Below the pieces are notes generated by a model that was not told where the DNA came from, searched no databases, and worked only from the letters and a program-made list of their open reading frames with translations. A DNA stretch of 64,000 nt from Prauserella shujinwangii (GTDB lineage: Bacteria; Actinomycetota; Actinomycetes; Mycobacteriales; Pseudonocardiaceae). A program made the translations under genes and the position numbers. The DNA is taken from the NCBI RefSeq assembly GCF_003001955.1, contig NZ_PVNH01000007.1, forward strand, positions 62,001 to 126,000, in the 5' to 3' direction. This document shows, piece by piece, positions 41,164 through 49,639 of the stretch; position 1 is the first letter of the stretch; every line of letters begins with the position of its first letter.

Positions 41164-41963
41164 CGCACGGACAACCCCGCCATCAGGTCGGTCTCGGTGA
41201 TGCCGGGGCCCTGGCCGGTGCGGATGAACCACTCGGTGCCGAACGCGGCCAGGAACGCGTCGTCGGGCATCGCGAGGAAGAACGACTGCTCGCTGATCTG
41301 GCTCGCGTGCGCGCGCATGGCCTTGCGCTTGGCCCCGGCGTACGCGCGGACATCCACCGCCGTGGTGATCTCCGACTCCGGCTTGCCGAACGACGGCTCG
41401 TTCTCCAGGTTGGGCAGTTCGACGCCGGTGTCCGCGCCGGCGGCGGAGAACTCGCGCATGGCGCGGAGCATGTGGTCGCGGTTGATGGTGTTCTGGTAGA
41501 CGCGCGCTGTCCCGGCCAGCTCGGCCGCGCGCATTCCCACCCGGTGCACCTGGATGTGGTCGGGGTGACCGTAGCCGCCGTTGTCGTCGTAGACGGTCAG
41601 CACGTCGGCGGACTCCTCGCGCAGGATCGCCGCGAGCTTCTGGGCGGCGTCCTCGACCGGCGCGGTCCAGAACGAGCCAGGGGCGTCGTTCTCCGGCGTG
41701 CCCATCATCCCGGAGTCGACATAGCCGAGGAACTCCACCCGCCGCACGCCGAGGATCTCGGCGGACGCGTGGGTCTCGGCCACCCGCCGCTGCCACAACG
41801 GTTCGTCCTCGGCGAGGAAACCGTCCGGCACCTCGCCGTTCTCCCCGCGCGTGGCGACGACGAGCACCACGCGGTGCCCCTCGTCCGCCGCCTTGCGCAT
41901 GACTCCGCCGCAGGCGATGCACTCGTCGTCGGGATGGGCATGGAACGTCACCAGGGTCGCCAT
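41160..41963 (-). CDS. PIG-L family (LmbE-like) zinc deacetylase
   Basis: A 267-residue zinc-dependent N-acetylglucosaminyl-type deacetylase. The metal and catalytic motif AHPDDE is at residues 9-14, with DDNGGYGHPDHIQVHRVG supplying the third ligand. The family includes MshB and Mca of mycothiol metabolism; this protein resembles other actinobacterial PIG-L proteins more than either, so the substrate is open. It is upstream of and translationally coupled to the photolyase gene. Confidence 0.88.
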   Translation of the reverse strand: MATLVTFHAHPDDECIACGGVMRKAADEGHRVVLVVATRGENGEVPDGFLAEDEPLWQRRVAETHASAEILGVRRVEFLGYVDSGMMGTPENDAPGSFWTAPVEDAAQKLAAILREESADVLTVYDDNGGYGHPDHIQVHRVGMRAAELAGTARVYQNTINRDHMLRAMREFSAAGADTGVELPNLENEPSFGKPESEITTAVDVRAYAGAKRKAMRAHASQISEQSFFLAMPDDAFLAAFGTEWFIRTGQGPGITETDLMAGLSVR

Positions 41964-41979
41964 GTGCGCACCGTACCGG

Positions 41980-42022
41980 TCGGGAGCGAAGAGGCCGCGC
42001 TCACCACGTTTCGCGCTCCCGA
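41980..42022. terminator. Hairpin downstream of the DUF3140 gene
   Basis: TCGGGAGCG (41980-41988) and CGCTCCCGA (42014-42022) form a perfect 9-bp stem around a 25-base loop, starting 11 bases past the DUF3140 stop (reading the minus strand) and ending before the PIG-L start. No U-run. Confidence 0.55.
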
Positions 42023-42033
42023 GCGGGGCGGTG

Positions 42034-42375
42034 CTAGATGGGCCGGGCCGGTTTCAGCGGGTCGTGGCCGAGGCACATCAGCTTGCGCCGCCACCGCGAC
42101 TGGCCCGCGGTCGGTTCGAGGTCCGCGCGGCGTTCCTGGTAGACGCGGTCGACGACCTTCTCCATCACCCGCCGGTCGGACTCGTCCAGGTCGACCTTGC
42201 GTTTACCCAGGATCTCCAGGACGCGCCGCCCGGTCTCCGGACCCGCCTGGTCGGGCAGTTCCTCGGTGTCCGGCTCGGCCGCCTCGGTGCGCAGCCACTC
42301 GCTGAGCTCACGGGAGCTCATGTTGACCACGCGGTGGAACGCGTCCCACAGCTCGTCGGTCTCCTGGTCCGCCAT
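42034..42375 (-). CDS. DUF3140 family protein
   Basis: A 113-residue soluble protein of the DUF3140 family: ELWDAFHRVVNMSSRELSEW at the N-terminus, ETGRRVLEILGKRKVDLDES in the middle, and a basic C-terminus with SRWRRKLMCLGHDPLKPARP. Predicted helical; function unknown. The basic tail could bind nucleic acid. It is 37 bp downstream of the SDR gene on the same strand and may share its transcript. Confidence 0.8.
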   Translation of the reverse strand: MADQETDELWDAFHRVVNMSSRELSEWLRTEAAEPDTEELPDQAGPETGRRVLEILGKRKVDLDESDRRVMEKVVDRVYQERRADLEPTAGQSRWRRKLMCLGHDPLKPARPI

Positions 42376-42412
42376 CGGTATCGCCTCCTTGCTCCTCGCT
42401 CACGAGCGTGGT

Positions 42413-43258
42413 TCAGCCGGGGTGGGTCTCGCCGCCGAGCGCCGCGATGACCTCACCGGTGTAGTACGACGACATCCGCTCGGCCGCGAGGAACACGAAC
42501 GACGGCGCGATCTCGTCGGGCTCCGCCGGGCGGCCGAGCGGCACCTGCTGACCGAACTTCTCAACGTGCCCTTCCTCCATCGTGGACGGGATGAGCGGAG
42601 TCCACACCGGACCAGGGGCGACGCAGTTCACCCGGATCCGGCGCGGGGCGAGCACCTGCGCCATCGCGTACGTCCACGCGTGCACGGCACCCTTCGTCGC
42701 CGAGTAGTCGATGAGCTTCTTGTTGCCGCGCAAGCCGTTCACCGAGCCGGTGTTGACGATCGCGCTGCCCTCGGGCATGTGGGGCAGCGCCGCCGCGGTC
42801 ACGCGGAAGTAGCTGTGGATGTTCACGTCGAACGTGTGCGTCCACTGCTCGTCGGTGAGCTCGTCGAACGAGTCCAGCTCCAGCTGCGTCGCGACGTTGT
42901 TCACCAGCAGGTCCAGCGCGCCGAGCCGGTCCACCGTGTCCTCGACGACCTGGCGGCAGTGTGCCGCGTCCCCGAGGTCGCCGGGCAGCAGCACGCACTC
43001 GCGGCCCTGCTCGCGGACCAGCCCGGCGGTGTGCTCGGCGTCGGCGTGCTCGCTGAGGTAGGCGATCGCGATGTCCGCGCCCTCCTTGGCGAACGCCACC
43101 GCGACGGCCCTGCCGATTCCGGAGTCGCCACCGGTGATCAGCGCGTGCCTGCCCGCGAGCAGGTCCCGCCCGGTGTAGTCGGCCATCGAGTCACGCGGCC
43201 GTGGCCGCATCGGCCCCGTCTCGCCGGGTGGCTCCTGTGCCTGCGGTGGTTGGCTCAC
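42413..43258 (-). CDS. Short-chain dehydrogenase, general-stress YghA/YhdF type
   Basis: A 281-residue SDR with a 30-residue N-terminal extension rich in P (PRPRDSMADYTGRDLLAGRH), the cofactor motif ALITGGDSGIGRAVAVAF, NNVA near residue 118, the catalytic serine in VNTGSVNGLRG and YSATK with tyrosine and lysine, and VNCVAPGPVWTPL. This subgroup (extended N-terminus, GGDSGIG) is typical of stress-induced SDRs. The substrate is unknown. Confidence 0.88.
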   Translation of the reverse strand: MSQPPQAQEPPGETGPMRPRPRDSMADYTGRDLLAGRHALITGGDSGIGRAVAVAFAKEGADIAIAYLSEHADAEHTAGLVREQGRECVLLPGDLGDAAHCRQVVEDTVDRLGALDLLVNNVATQLELDSFDELTDEQWTHTFDVNIHSYFRVTAAALPHMPEGSAIVNTGSVNGLRGNKKLIDYSATKGAVHAWTYAMAQVLAPRRIRVNCVAPGPVWTPLIPSTMEEGHVEKFGQQVPLGRPAEPDEIAPSFVFLAAERMSSYYTGEVIAALGGETHPG

Positions 43259-43273
43259 TGCCGCGCTTCCCTT

Positions 43274-45358
43274 CTACTCGCAGAACTTGTCGGGCGTCAT
43301 CGGCAGGTCACGCACCCGCGCTCCGGTCGCGTGGTGCGCGGCGTTGGCGATCGCCGCCGCCGTGCCGACGATCCCGATCTCGCCGATTCCCTTGGTGCCC
43401 ATGGGATTGACGTACGGGTCGTGCTCGTCGCGCCAGTACGCCTCGACCGACCGGACATCGGCGCACGTCGCGATGTGGTACTCGGCGAGGTCGTGGTTGA
43501 CCACGAAACCGAACCGGTCGTCGAACACGCTCTCCTCGTGCAACGCCATCGACAGTCCCATCGTCATCCCGCCGGTCAGCTGCGACCGCGCGGTCCTGGG
43601 GTTGACGATCCGCCCGGCGGCGAAAACCCCCAGCAGGCGGGGAACCCGGATCTCGCCGGTGTCCGCGTGCACCCGGACCTCGGCGAACTGCGCGCCGAAC
43701 GCGCGCATCGCGTACCGCTGTGCGAACGGGTTCTCCGCGGTGCTCGCCGTGTGCTCGTCGCCGGGACCGGCGTCCGGGCCGTACTTCTCGCGGAACGAGC
43801 GCGCGGCCGCCACGATCGCCGAGCCCCAGTTGGTGGTGCCCGACGAACCGCCGGCCACGGGTGCCTCGGGCAGGTCGGTGTCCCCGATGTGCAGGTGCAC
43901 GTCCTCGGCGGGCACGCCGAGCGCGTCGGCCGCGATCTGGGTCAGCGCCGTCCACGCGCCGGTGCCGATGTCGACGGCCCCGATCAGCACCTCGTACCGG
44001 CCGTCCGGGCTGATCCGCACCGTCGCCGTCGTGCCGGGGGAGGCGTGCACCGGGTAGGTGGACGACGCGACGCCCGTGCCGACCCACCAGCCGTCCTCGA
44101 GCCGCGCGCGCGGCCGCGGGTCGCGCCGCCGCCAGCCGAACCGGTCGGCGCCCTCGCGCAGGCAGCCGACCAGGTCCCGGCTGGAGAACGGCAGCCCGGT
44201 CTCCGGGTCGGTCTCCGGCTCGTTGCGGATCCGCAGCTCGACCGGATCGATGTCGCACGCCTGGGCGAGCTCGTCCATCGCCACCTCGGGGCCGAACATG
44301 CCGGGGCACTCGCCCGGCGCGCGCATCCACGACGGCACGGGCACGTCGAGGGCGGCCAGCCGGTGGGTGGTCCTGCGGTTCGGGGCCGCGTACACCTTCC
44401 TCGCCGGCACCCCCGTCTGCTCGGCGAACTCCTTGATCCGTGCGGTCTGCTCGACGACGTCCACGGACAGGGCGGTGAGCCTGCCGTCCGGATCGGCGCC
44501 GAGCCCGACCCGCTGCACGGTGGGCGTGCGGTAGCCGACGAGGGAGAACATCTGCTGCCGGGTGAGGGCCAGCTTCACCGGTCTGCCCGCGGTGCGCTTC
44601 GCCGCCAGCGCGGCCAGCACGAGGTGCGCGTGCGCCGTGCCCTTCGACCCGAAGCCGCCGCCGACGTAGGGGGCCACGACCCGCACGACCCCGGGGTCGA
44701 GACCGAGCACGGGGGCCACCGACTCGCGCATGGCGTGCACCCCCTGCGTCGAGTCGTACAGCGTCAGGCCGTCGTCGTCCCACACGGCGACGGTGGTGTG
44801 CGGCTCCATCGGGTTGTTGTGGGTCATCGCGGTGGTGTACGTGGCCACCACGGTCCGCTCCGCGTCGCGCAGCGCGGTTCCCACGTCGCCGTCGGAGGTG
44901 TCGGTCGGCAGGCTCGGGTTGACCACCTCGGGCCGGTAGAGATCCGTGCGGTCGGCGGAGAACACGCAGTCGTGCTCGGCGCGCTCGTACTCGATGCGGA
45001 CCAGCCCGGCCGCCTGCCGTGCCACCTCCGGTGTCTCCGCCACCACGGCGCCGACCAGCTGGCCGCGGAAGGCCACGTCGGGCGACTGCAGGATCTCCAG
45101 CTCCGGGTCGATTCCCCGCTCGAGGTGGGGCGCGTTCTCGGGGGTCAGGACGGTGAGCACCCCGTCCAGGGCGAGCGCCGCTCCGGTGTGGATCGCCGTC
45201 ACCCGGCCGCGCGCGATCGTCGCCTGTACCGGGTGGACGTAGGCGGGCTCGCGCACCGGCTGCTCGTAGGCGTACGGGGCCCGCCCGGTCACTTTCGCGG
45301 GGCCATCGACCCGGACCGGTGACCGGCCGACGGCCGAGGGGCGCAGCAGGCCGGTCAT
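43274..45358 (-). CDS. Molybdopterin subunit of a PaoC/XdhA-type aldehyde or xanthine oxidoreductase
   Basis: A 694-residue large subunit of the xanthine oxidase family. It shows RVDGPAKVTGRAPYAYE at the start, THNNPMEPHTTVAVWDDDGL, the cofactor motif YVGGGFGSKGTAHAH, SSGTTNWGSAI and the catalytic glutamate in GTKGIGEIGIVG. Together with the two smaller subunits upstream it forms a heterotrimer. The PaoABC likeness suggests oxidation of aldehydes, but purines or other heterocycles are possible. It is last in a three-gene unit with 4-bp overlaps. Confidence 0.9.
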   Translation of the reverse strand: MTGLLRPSAVGRSPVRVDGPAKVTGRAPYAYEQPVREPAYVHPVQATIARGRVTAIHTGAALALDGVLTVLTPENAPHLERGIDPELEILQSPDVAFRGQLVGAVVAETPEVARQAAGLVRIEYERAEHDCVFSADRTDLYRPEVVNPSLPTDTSDGDVGTALRDAERTVVATYTTAMTHNNPMEPHTTVAVWDDDGLTLYDSTQGVHAMRESVAPVLGLDPGVVRVVAPYVGGGFGSKGTAHAHLVLAALAAKRTAGRPVKLALTRQQMFSLVGYRTPTVQRVGLGADPDGRLTALSVDVVEQTARIKEFAEQTGVPARKVYAAPNRRTTHRLAALDVPVPSWMRAPGECPGMFGPEVAMDELAQACDIDPVELRIRNEPETDPETGLPFSSRDLVGCLREGADRFGWRRRDPRPRARLEDGWWVGTGVASSTYPVHASPGTTATVRISPDGRYEVLIGAVDIGTGAWTALTQIAADALGVPAEDVHLHIGDTDLPEAPVAGGSSGTTNWGSAIVAAARSFREKYGPDAGPGDEHTASTAENPFAQRYAMRAFGAQFAEVRVHADTGEIRVPRLLGVFAAGRIVNPRTARSQLTGGMTMGLSMALHEESVFDDRFGFVVNHDLAEYHIATCADVRSVEAYWRDEHDPYVNPMGTKGIGEIGIVGTAAAIANAAHHATGARVRDLPMTPDKFCE

Positions 45359-46356
45359 CGCGGTTCCTCCCCGGTGAGCCCGGCCAGCACCGACACGATC
45401 GTGTTCCGGGCCATGGGCACTTTGAAACGGTTGTCCCGCAACGGTTGCGCGTCGGCGAGCTCGGCCTCGGCGGCGGCCCGGAACTCGGCGCGGTCCGGCG
45501 GCCTGCCCCGCAGCGCCGCCTCGGCCAGGGTGGCCCGCCACGGCTTGTGCGCGACGCCGCCGAGGGCGATCCGCACGTCACCGATCACGTCGCCGGTGAG
45601 CTCCACCGCGGCGGCCACCGAGACGAGCGCGAACGCGTAGGACGCGCGGTCGCGCACCTTGCGGTAGCGGGAACGGGCCGCCATCGGCAGCGGTGGCAGG
45701 TCGACGGCGGTGATCAGATCGCCGTGCCCCAGCACGGTGTCCCACTCGGGATGCTCACCGGGCAGCCGGTGCAGCTCGGCCGCCGGGATCGCGCGCTCAC
45801 CGTGCCCATCGCGGGGGCCGCGGACCCGCACCACCGCGTCCAGCGCGGTCAGCGCCACGGCCAGGTCGGAGGGGTGGACCGCCACGCAGTGCGGCGAGGC
45901 GCCGAGGATCGCGTGGTAGCGGTGGTAGCCCTCGCGGGCCGAGCAGCCCTCGCCGGGCCGGCGCTTGTTGCACGGGGTGGTGACGTCCTGGAAGTACCCG
46001 CAGCGGGTGCGCTGCAGCAGGTTGCCGCCGGTGGTCGCGAGGTTGCGCAGCTGGCCCGAGGCGCCCGAGAGCAGGGCCTCCGCCAGCACCGGGTAGCGCG
46101 TGCGCACCCGTTCGTCGGCGGCGAGGTCGCTGTTGCGCACGCCCGCGCCGATGCGCAGCCCGCCGCCCGGCAGCGGGTCGACGGAGTCGAACGGCAGCCG
46201 CGTGACGTCGACGAGCAGATCGGGCTCGGCCACGCCGAGCTTCATGTGGTCGACGAGGTTGGTGCCGCCGCCGAGGAACGCGGCCCCCGGGTTGCCCGCG
46301 ACCGCGGCCACGGCGGTCTCCGCGTCGCCGGCCCTGCGGTAGTCGAACGGGATCAC
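45355..46356 (-). CDS. FAD subunit of the molybdenum hydroxylase, with PaoB-like 4Fe-4S motif
   Basis: A 333-residue subunit with the FAD motifs AFLGGGTNLVDHMKLG and TTGGNLLQRTRC. The extended stretch TRCGYFQDVTTPCNKRRPGE followed by GCSA supplies four cysteines that in PaoB and 4-hydroxybenzoyl-CoA reductase-like enzymes hold an extra 4Fe-4S cluster. C-terminal region RYRKVRDRASYAFALVSVAA is typical of the family. It passes electrons between the molybdenum subunit and an acceptor. GTG start overlaps the upstream gene (GTGA). Confidence 0.9.
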   Translation of the reverse strand: MIPFDYRRAGDAETAVAAVAGNPGAAFLGGGTNLVDHMKLGVAEPDLLVDVTRLPFDSVDPLPGGGLRIGAGVRNSDLAADERVRTRYPVLAEALLSGASGQLRNLATTGGNLLQRTRCGYFQDVTTPCNKRRPGEGCSAREGYHRYHAILGASPHCVAVHPSDLAVALTALDAVVRVRGPRDGHGERAIPAAELHRLPGEHPEWDTVLGHGDLITAVDLPPLPMAARSRYRKVRDRASYAFALVSVAAAVELTGDVIGDVRIALGGVAHKPWRATLAEAALRGRPPDRAEFRAAAEAELADAQPLRDNRFKVPMARNTIVSVLAGLTGEEPR

Positions 46357-46886
46357 GTCCGCCTCCCCTCGGCCACGCCGAGGATGGCCGCCACGATGCC
46401 GGGATACGCGCCGCAGCGGCACAGGTTGCCGCTCATCCGCTCGCGGATCTCCGCCTCGTCGAGCGCGGGCCGCTCCGCGACGTCCGGGGTGACCGCGCTC
46501 GGCCAGCCCGCCTCGGCCTCGGCGAGCATCCCGGCGGCCGAGCAGATCTGCCCCGGCGTGCAGTAGCCGCACTGGAACCCGTCGTGCTCCAGGAACGCGC
46601 GGTGCAGCGGGTGCGCAGGTTCGGCGCCGACACCGCCGTCACCCGCGCCGAGCCCGGCGCTGGTGGTGATCTCGGCGCCGTCGTGCGCCACCGCGAACGC
46701 GAGGCAGGTCGTGGCCCGCCGCCCGTCGAGCAGCACCGTGCAGGTGCCGCACTGGCCGTGGTCGCAGCCCTTCTTGGGGGACGTCACGCCGAGCCGGTCG
46801 CGCAGGGCGTCCAGCAGGGTCACGCGGGTGTCGACGGTCAGTGCCCGCCGCTCGCCGTCGACGGTGAGGGTGATGTCGGCATCCAT
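46353..46886 (-). CDS. 2Fe-2S subunit of the molybdenum hydroxylase
   Basis: A 177-residue subunit with two iron-sulfur clusters: the plant-type motif KKGCDHGQCGTCTVLLDGRR plus the later TTC, and the helical-domain motif CGYCTPGQ with CRCGAYPGI. The N-terminus has no twin-arginine signal, unlike E. coli PaoA, so the enzyme is expected in the cytoplasm. First gene of the three-gene unit. A 30-residue alanine/glycine insertion (SAGLGAGDGGVGAEPAHPLH) precedes the second domain. Confidence 0.92.
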   Translation of the reverse strand: MDADITLTVDGERRALTVDTRVTLLDALRDRLGVTSPKKGCDHGQCGTCTVLLDGRRATTCLAFAVAHDGAEITTSAGLGAGDGGVGAEPAHPLHRAFLEHDGFQCGYCTPGQICSAAGMLAEAEAGWPSAVTPDVAERPALDEAEIRERMSGNLCRCGAYPGIVAAILGVAEGRRT

Positions 46887-46895
46887 GGCGCCTCG

Positions 46896-47852
46896 CTAGC
46901 TCGCGCGGATCTTCGGCAGGACGTGCTCGGACCAGGCGGCGAAGAAGTCGTCCTGCCGCTCGCCCATCTGCTGTACGTAGATCTCGTCGAAGCCCGCGTC
47001 GAGGTACTGCCGCACCTGGTCGAGGTGCCGCTGCGGGTCGGGGCCGCAGGCGAACCGCTCGCGCAGCATGTCCTCGGTGACCACGCTCGCGGCCTGTTCG
47101 AAGTCGCGCGGCCGCGGCAGCGTGGAGGGCAGGGCTCCGGGCAGTACCTCGTTGGGCCACAACCGGTGCGCGGTGGCGGCTCCCTCGGCCTCGGTGTCCG
47201 CCCAGCACACCTTCATCCCGCCCTGCGCGGGGCCCGTTCCGCCCGCCTCGCGGAACTCGCGGACCAGCTCGGCGTCGGGCACGACGGTGCAGAATCCGTC
47301 GCCGTAGCGGCCCGCGACCCGGGCGGCGCGGGGGCCGAACGCGGCCACGTTGATGGGCACGGGTTCGTCCGGCAGCGTGTACACGCGTGCGTGCTCGACG
47401 GTGAAGTGCTCGCCGCGGTAGCTGACCTCGCCGCCCCGGTGCAGCGCACGGATGATGTCGATCGCCTCGGTGAGCATGTCGATCCGCTCGGCGGGCGGGG
47501 GCCAGCGCTCGCCGGTGATGTGCTCGTTGAGCGCCTCGCCCGTGCCGACGCCGAGGGTGAACCCGCCGCGGCACTGCACGCCCGCGGTCGCGGCGGCCTG
47601 CGCGATCACCGCGGGGTGGGTACGGATGAGGGGACACGTCACGGCGGTGGTGACGGGCAGCGAGGTCGCCTCGGACAGCGCCCCGAGCACGGACCAGACG
47701 AACGGGCTGTGGCCCTGCGCGCCGGTCCACGGGTGATAGTGGTCGGAGATCCACAGCCGCTCGAAGCCGGCTCGCTCGGCCGCCTTCGCCTGCCGGACCA
47801 GTTCGTGCGGGCCGAACGATTCGGAGGCCAGGAAGTAGCCGATGCTCACCAT
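46896..47852 (-). CDS. F420-dependent LLM-class oxidoreductase (TIGR03557-like)
   Basis: A 318-residue TIM-barrel protein of the luciferase-like F420/flavin family: SIGYFLASESFGPHELVRQA, GFERLWISDHYHPWTG, the F420-type GVGTGEALNEHITGERWPP and a late FDEIYVQQMGERQDDFFAAW. This resembles F420-dependent glucose-6-phosphate dehydrogenase-like proteins. The substrate is unknown. ATG 47852 gives the family start; a longer version to 47885 is possible. It lies 9 bp upstream of the 2Fe-2S subunit gene on the same strand and may be cotranscribed with it. Confidence 0.87.
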   Translation of the reverse strand: MVSIGYFLASESFGPHELVRQAKAAERAGFERLWISDHYHPWTGAQGHSPFVWSVLGALSEATSLPVTTAVTCPLIRTHPAVIAQAAATAGVQCRGGFTLGVGTGEALNEHITGERWPPPAERIDMLTEAIDIIRALHRGGEVSYRGEHFTVEHARVYTLPDEPVPINVAAFGPRAARVAGRYGDGFCTVVPDAELVREFREAGGTGPAQGGMKVCWADTEAEGAATAHRLWPNEVLPGALPSTLPRPRDFEQAASVVTEDMLRERFACGPDPQRHLDQVRQYLDAGFDEIYVQQMGERQDDFFAAWSEHVLPKIRAS

Positions 47853-47910
47853 GCCCGCCGCGTACCCGGGGCCGTACCGCGCCAAACGACGGGCCCGCGC
47901 GCCGACGCGG

Positions 47911-48702
47911 TCACTCGGTCAGCTCGCTGCGCAGTTGTTCGAGGGTCCGCGCGAGCAACCGGGACACGTGCATCTGCGAGATCCCGACGCGCTCGGCGAT
48001 CTGGGTCTGCGTCATGTTCCCGAAGAACCGCAGCATCAGCACGCGCCGCTCCCGCTCGGGGAGTGAGGCCAGCAGCGGCTGCAGCGACTCGTGGTACTCG
48101 ACGTTCTCCATCTCGGTGTCGTCCTCGCCGACCGTCTCGGTGAGCGGCAGGGCACCGTCGTCGTCGTGCGCCGCGTCCATGGAGACCGACTGGTAGGCGT
48201 TGCCCGCGAGCAGGCCGTCGGACACGTCGTCGGTGGTGAGCTCCAGCTCGGCGGCGAGTTCGCTCGGCGTGGGGGCCCTGCCGAGCCGCTGGGCGAGCCT
48301 GCCGCTGGCCTGGCTCAGCGCGAGGTGCAACTCCTTGAGCCTGCGCGGTACGCGCACGGCCCAGCTGGAGTCCCGGAAGTGCCTGCGTACCTCGCCCATG
48401 ATGGTCGGGACGGCGAACGCGACGAACTCGGTGCCGCGCCGGGGGTCGAACCGGTCCACCGCGTTGAGCAGTCCGAGGCGCGCGACCTGCACCAGGTCGT
48501 CCCTGGGTTCGCCGCGGCCGACGAACCGGCGGGCGATGTGCTCGGCGAGGGGCAGGCAGCGGGTGACGATCTCCTCGCGCAGCTTGCCGTACCGCGGGTC
48601 GTCCGGGTCGAGCTCGGCCAGGTCCTTGAACAGCGGCGCCACGTCCTCGTAGCCGCCGTCCTGATCGACCTGTTCGGTGGGCGGGTGCTGCTGCGGCGTC
48701 AC
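47911..48702 (-). CDS. SigB/SigF-type RNA polymerase sigma factor
   Basis: A 263-residue sigma-70 family group 3 factor: region 2 with RCLPLAEHIARRFVGRGEPR, DDLVQVARLGLLNAVDRFDP and FAVPTIMGEVRRHFRD, region 3 with RVPRRLKELHLALSQASGRL, and region 4 with LPERERRVLMLRFFGNMTQT and the helix-turn-helix QIAERVGISQMHVSRLL. It belongs to the stress/sporulation B/F/G group, usually controlled by anti-sigma and STAS anti-anti-sigma proteins. No RsbW-type anti-sigma gene is present next to it. A GTG start is used. The gene upstream on the same strand is 52 bp away. Confidence 0.92.
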   Translation of the reverse strand: MTPQQHPPTEQVDQDGGYEDVAPLFKDLAELDPDDPRYGKLREEIVTRCLPLAEHIARRFVGRGEPRDDLVQVARLGLLNAVDRFDPRRGTEFVAFAVPTIMGEVRRHFRDSSWAVRVPRRLKELHLALSQASGRLAQRLGRAPTPSELAAELELTTDDVSDGLLAGNAYQSVSMDAAHDDDGALPLTETVGEDDTEMENVEYHESLQPLLASLPERERRVLMLRFFGNMTQTQIAERVGISQMHVSRLLARTLEQLRSELTE

Positions 48703-48754
48703 GGCAAGGGCTACCCTCCGCCGGGCGGCCTCACACGCCCGATCGTGGCTGGTC

Positions 48755-49321
48755 TCATGCGCCGCCCCGGTCGAGTTCGGTCACCGCGCGGCGGACCGCG
48801 GCGGCGACGTCCGGGTGGCTGAGGGGAGTCGGCCGGCCGATGTGGTCCCGGGCGATCACGCGCACGGCGACACCCGCCGACTCCAGTTCGCGTGTCCGCA
48901 GCGATTCCTGCTCCCGGCGGCGATTGTCCGGAATGGCCGTTCCGCTGCCGGGGCCGGCTTCGGTCTCCTCCGGATCGACGAACAGGACGGATCGCACGGT
49001 GTCGGTGTGCCGGCACGCCAGGTCGAGTGTCTCCAGGCCGGCCCGTCCACTGGTGACCAGATCGATCGGCGAGCCGAGCCCGTCCGGGTCGGCGAGCAGC
49101 TCGTCCGCCTCGGTGAGGGCGCCGTCGGCGCGGACGCGGCACCAGGCGACCTGCCGGTCGGCGACCAGGTCCGCCCAGGCCGGCGGTACGTCCGCGGGCT
49201 TCAGTTCGTCCGCGGGATCCAGCACGAACAGGACCGGGGAGCCGGTCGTGCCCGACCACAGCAGCGCCGGTCCCCCGGCCCGCGGGTCGCTGTCGTATCC
49301 GGTCGGTCCTGGAGCGACCAT
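48755..49321 (-). CDS. Alpha/beta-hydrolase-like protein of unknown function, upstream of the sigma factor
   Basis: A 188-residue protein, weakly like an alpha/beta hydrolase: PALLWSGTTGSPVLFVLDPA near residues 18-40, a SGRAGLETLDLACRHTDTVR stretch resembling a nucleophile elbow with TSGRAG, and SVLFVDPEE after it. A charged region RREQESLRTRELESAGVAV and DHIGRPTPLSHPDV follow. Catalytic residues are not convincing. ATG 49321 is chosen on the strong Shine-Dalgarno GGAAGGAGT. It is probably cotranscribed with the sigma factor gene and may be expressed from a promoter of the same sigma type. Confidence 0.7.
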   Translation of the reverse strand: MVAPGPTGYDSDPRAGGPALLWSGTTGSPVLFVLDPADELKPADVPPAWADLVADRQVAWCRVRADGALTEADELLADPDGLGSPIDLVTSGRAGLETLDLACRHTDTVRSVLFVDPEETEAGPGSGTAIPDNRRREQESLRTRELESAGVAVRVIARDHIGRPTPLSHPDVAAAVRRAVTELDRGGA

Positions 49322-49356
49322 GCTGACTCCTTCCGCCTCGGTCTGCCGTCGAGGGG

Positions 49357-49382
49357 ATACCCATCCAGCGCGCGCACCATGC
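49357..49382 (-). promoter_or_regulatory. SigB/F-type promoter for the hydrolase-like gene and sigma factor gene
   Basis: On the minus strand GCAT (49382-49379) and GGGTAT (49362-49357) are 16 bases apart, matching the actinobacterial sigma B/F pattern GNNT-N14-16-GGGTA(T/C). It lies 36 bp before the ATG at 49321. This would give autoregulation of the downstream sigma factor gene. Confidence 0.5.
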
Positions 49383-49408
49383 ACGGCGGCCACCGTTGGT
49401 AAGGAGTC

Positions 49409-49444
49409 CACAAAGGACTTACACGTTCGGGTATTACCTTTGTG
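49409..49444. promoter_or_regulatory. Perfect 8-bp inverted repeat enclosing a GGGTAT box
   Basis: CACAAAGG (49409-49416) and CCTTTGTG (49437-49444) are perfect inverted copies around 20 bases that include GGGTAT at 49429-49434 on the plus strand. A regulator bound here would block a sigma B/F-type -10 box reading towards the STAS gene at 49640. No good -35 match was found at the standard spacing. Confidence 0.4.
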
Positions 49445-49639
49445 CGCTGGTCTTGCCACCGCTGAGTGGAAGCGCGTACCGTACCGGTGGTGGTTGAGTC
49501 AACAGCCGCGCCGGAGAGTGCCGGTCGCGGCGCCGGGTCGCCGGGACTCCCGGGGACGGATCCGCATACGCATGCTCGACCCGCGGTGTCCCAGCCGGCC
49601 TCCCGCGCCGTTCCACGTCAACGGGAAGGCGGCAGGACA

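Noticed and set aside
41160-41963. Assignment of the PIG-L protein as MshB or Mca
   Set aside because: The AHPDDE family match is clear, but sequences flanking the zinc site do not follow MshB or Mca and no mycothiol gene is nearby.
48755-49321. RsbW-type anti-sigma factor partner for the sigma factor
   Set aside because: No GHKL ATPase motifs are present; the sequence looks more like a degenerate alpha/beta hydrolase.
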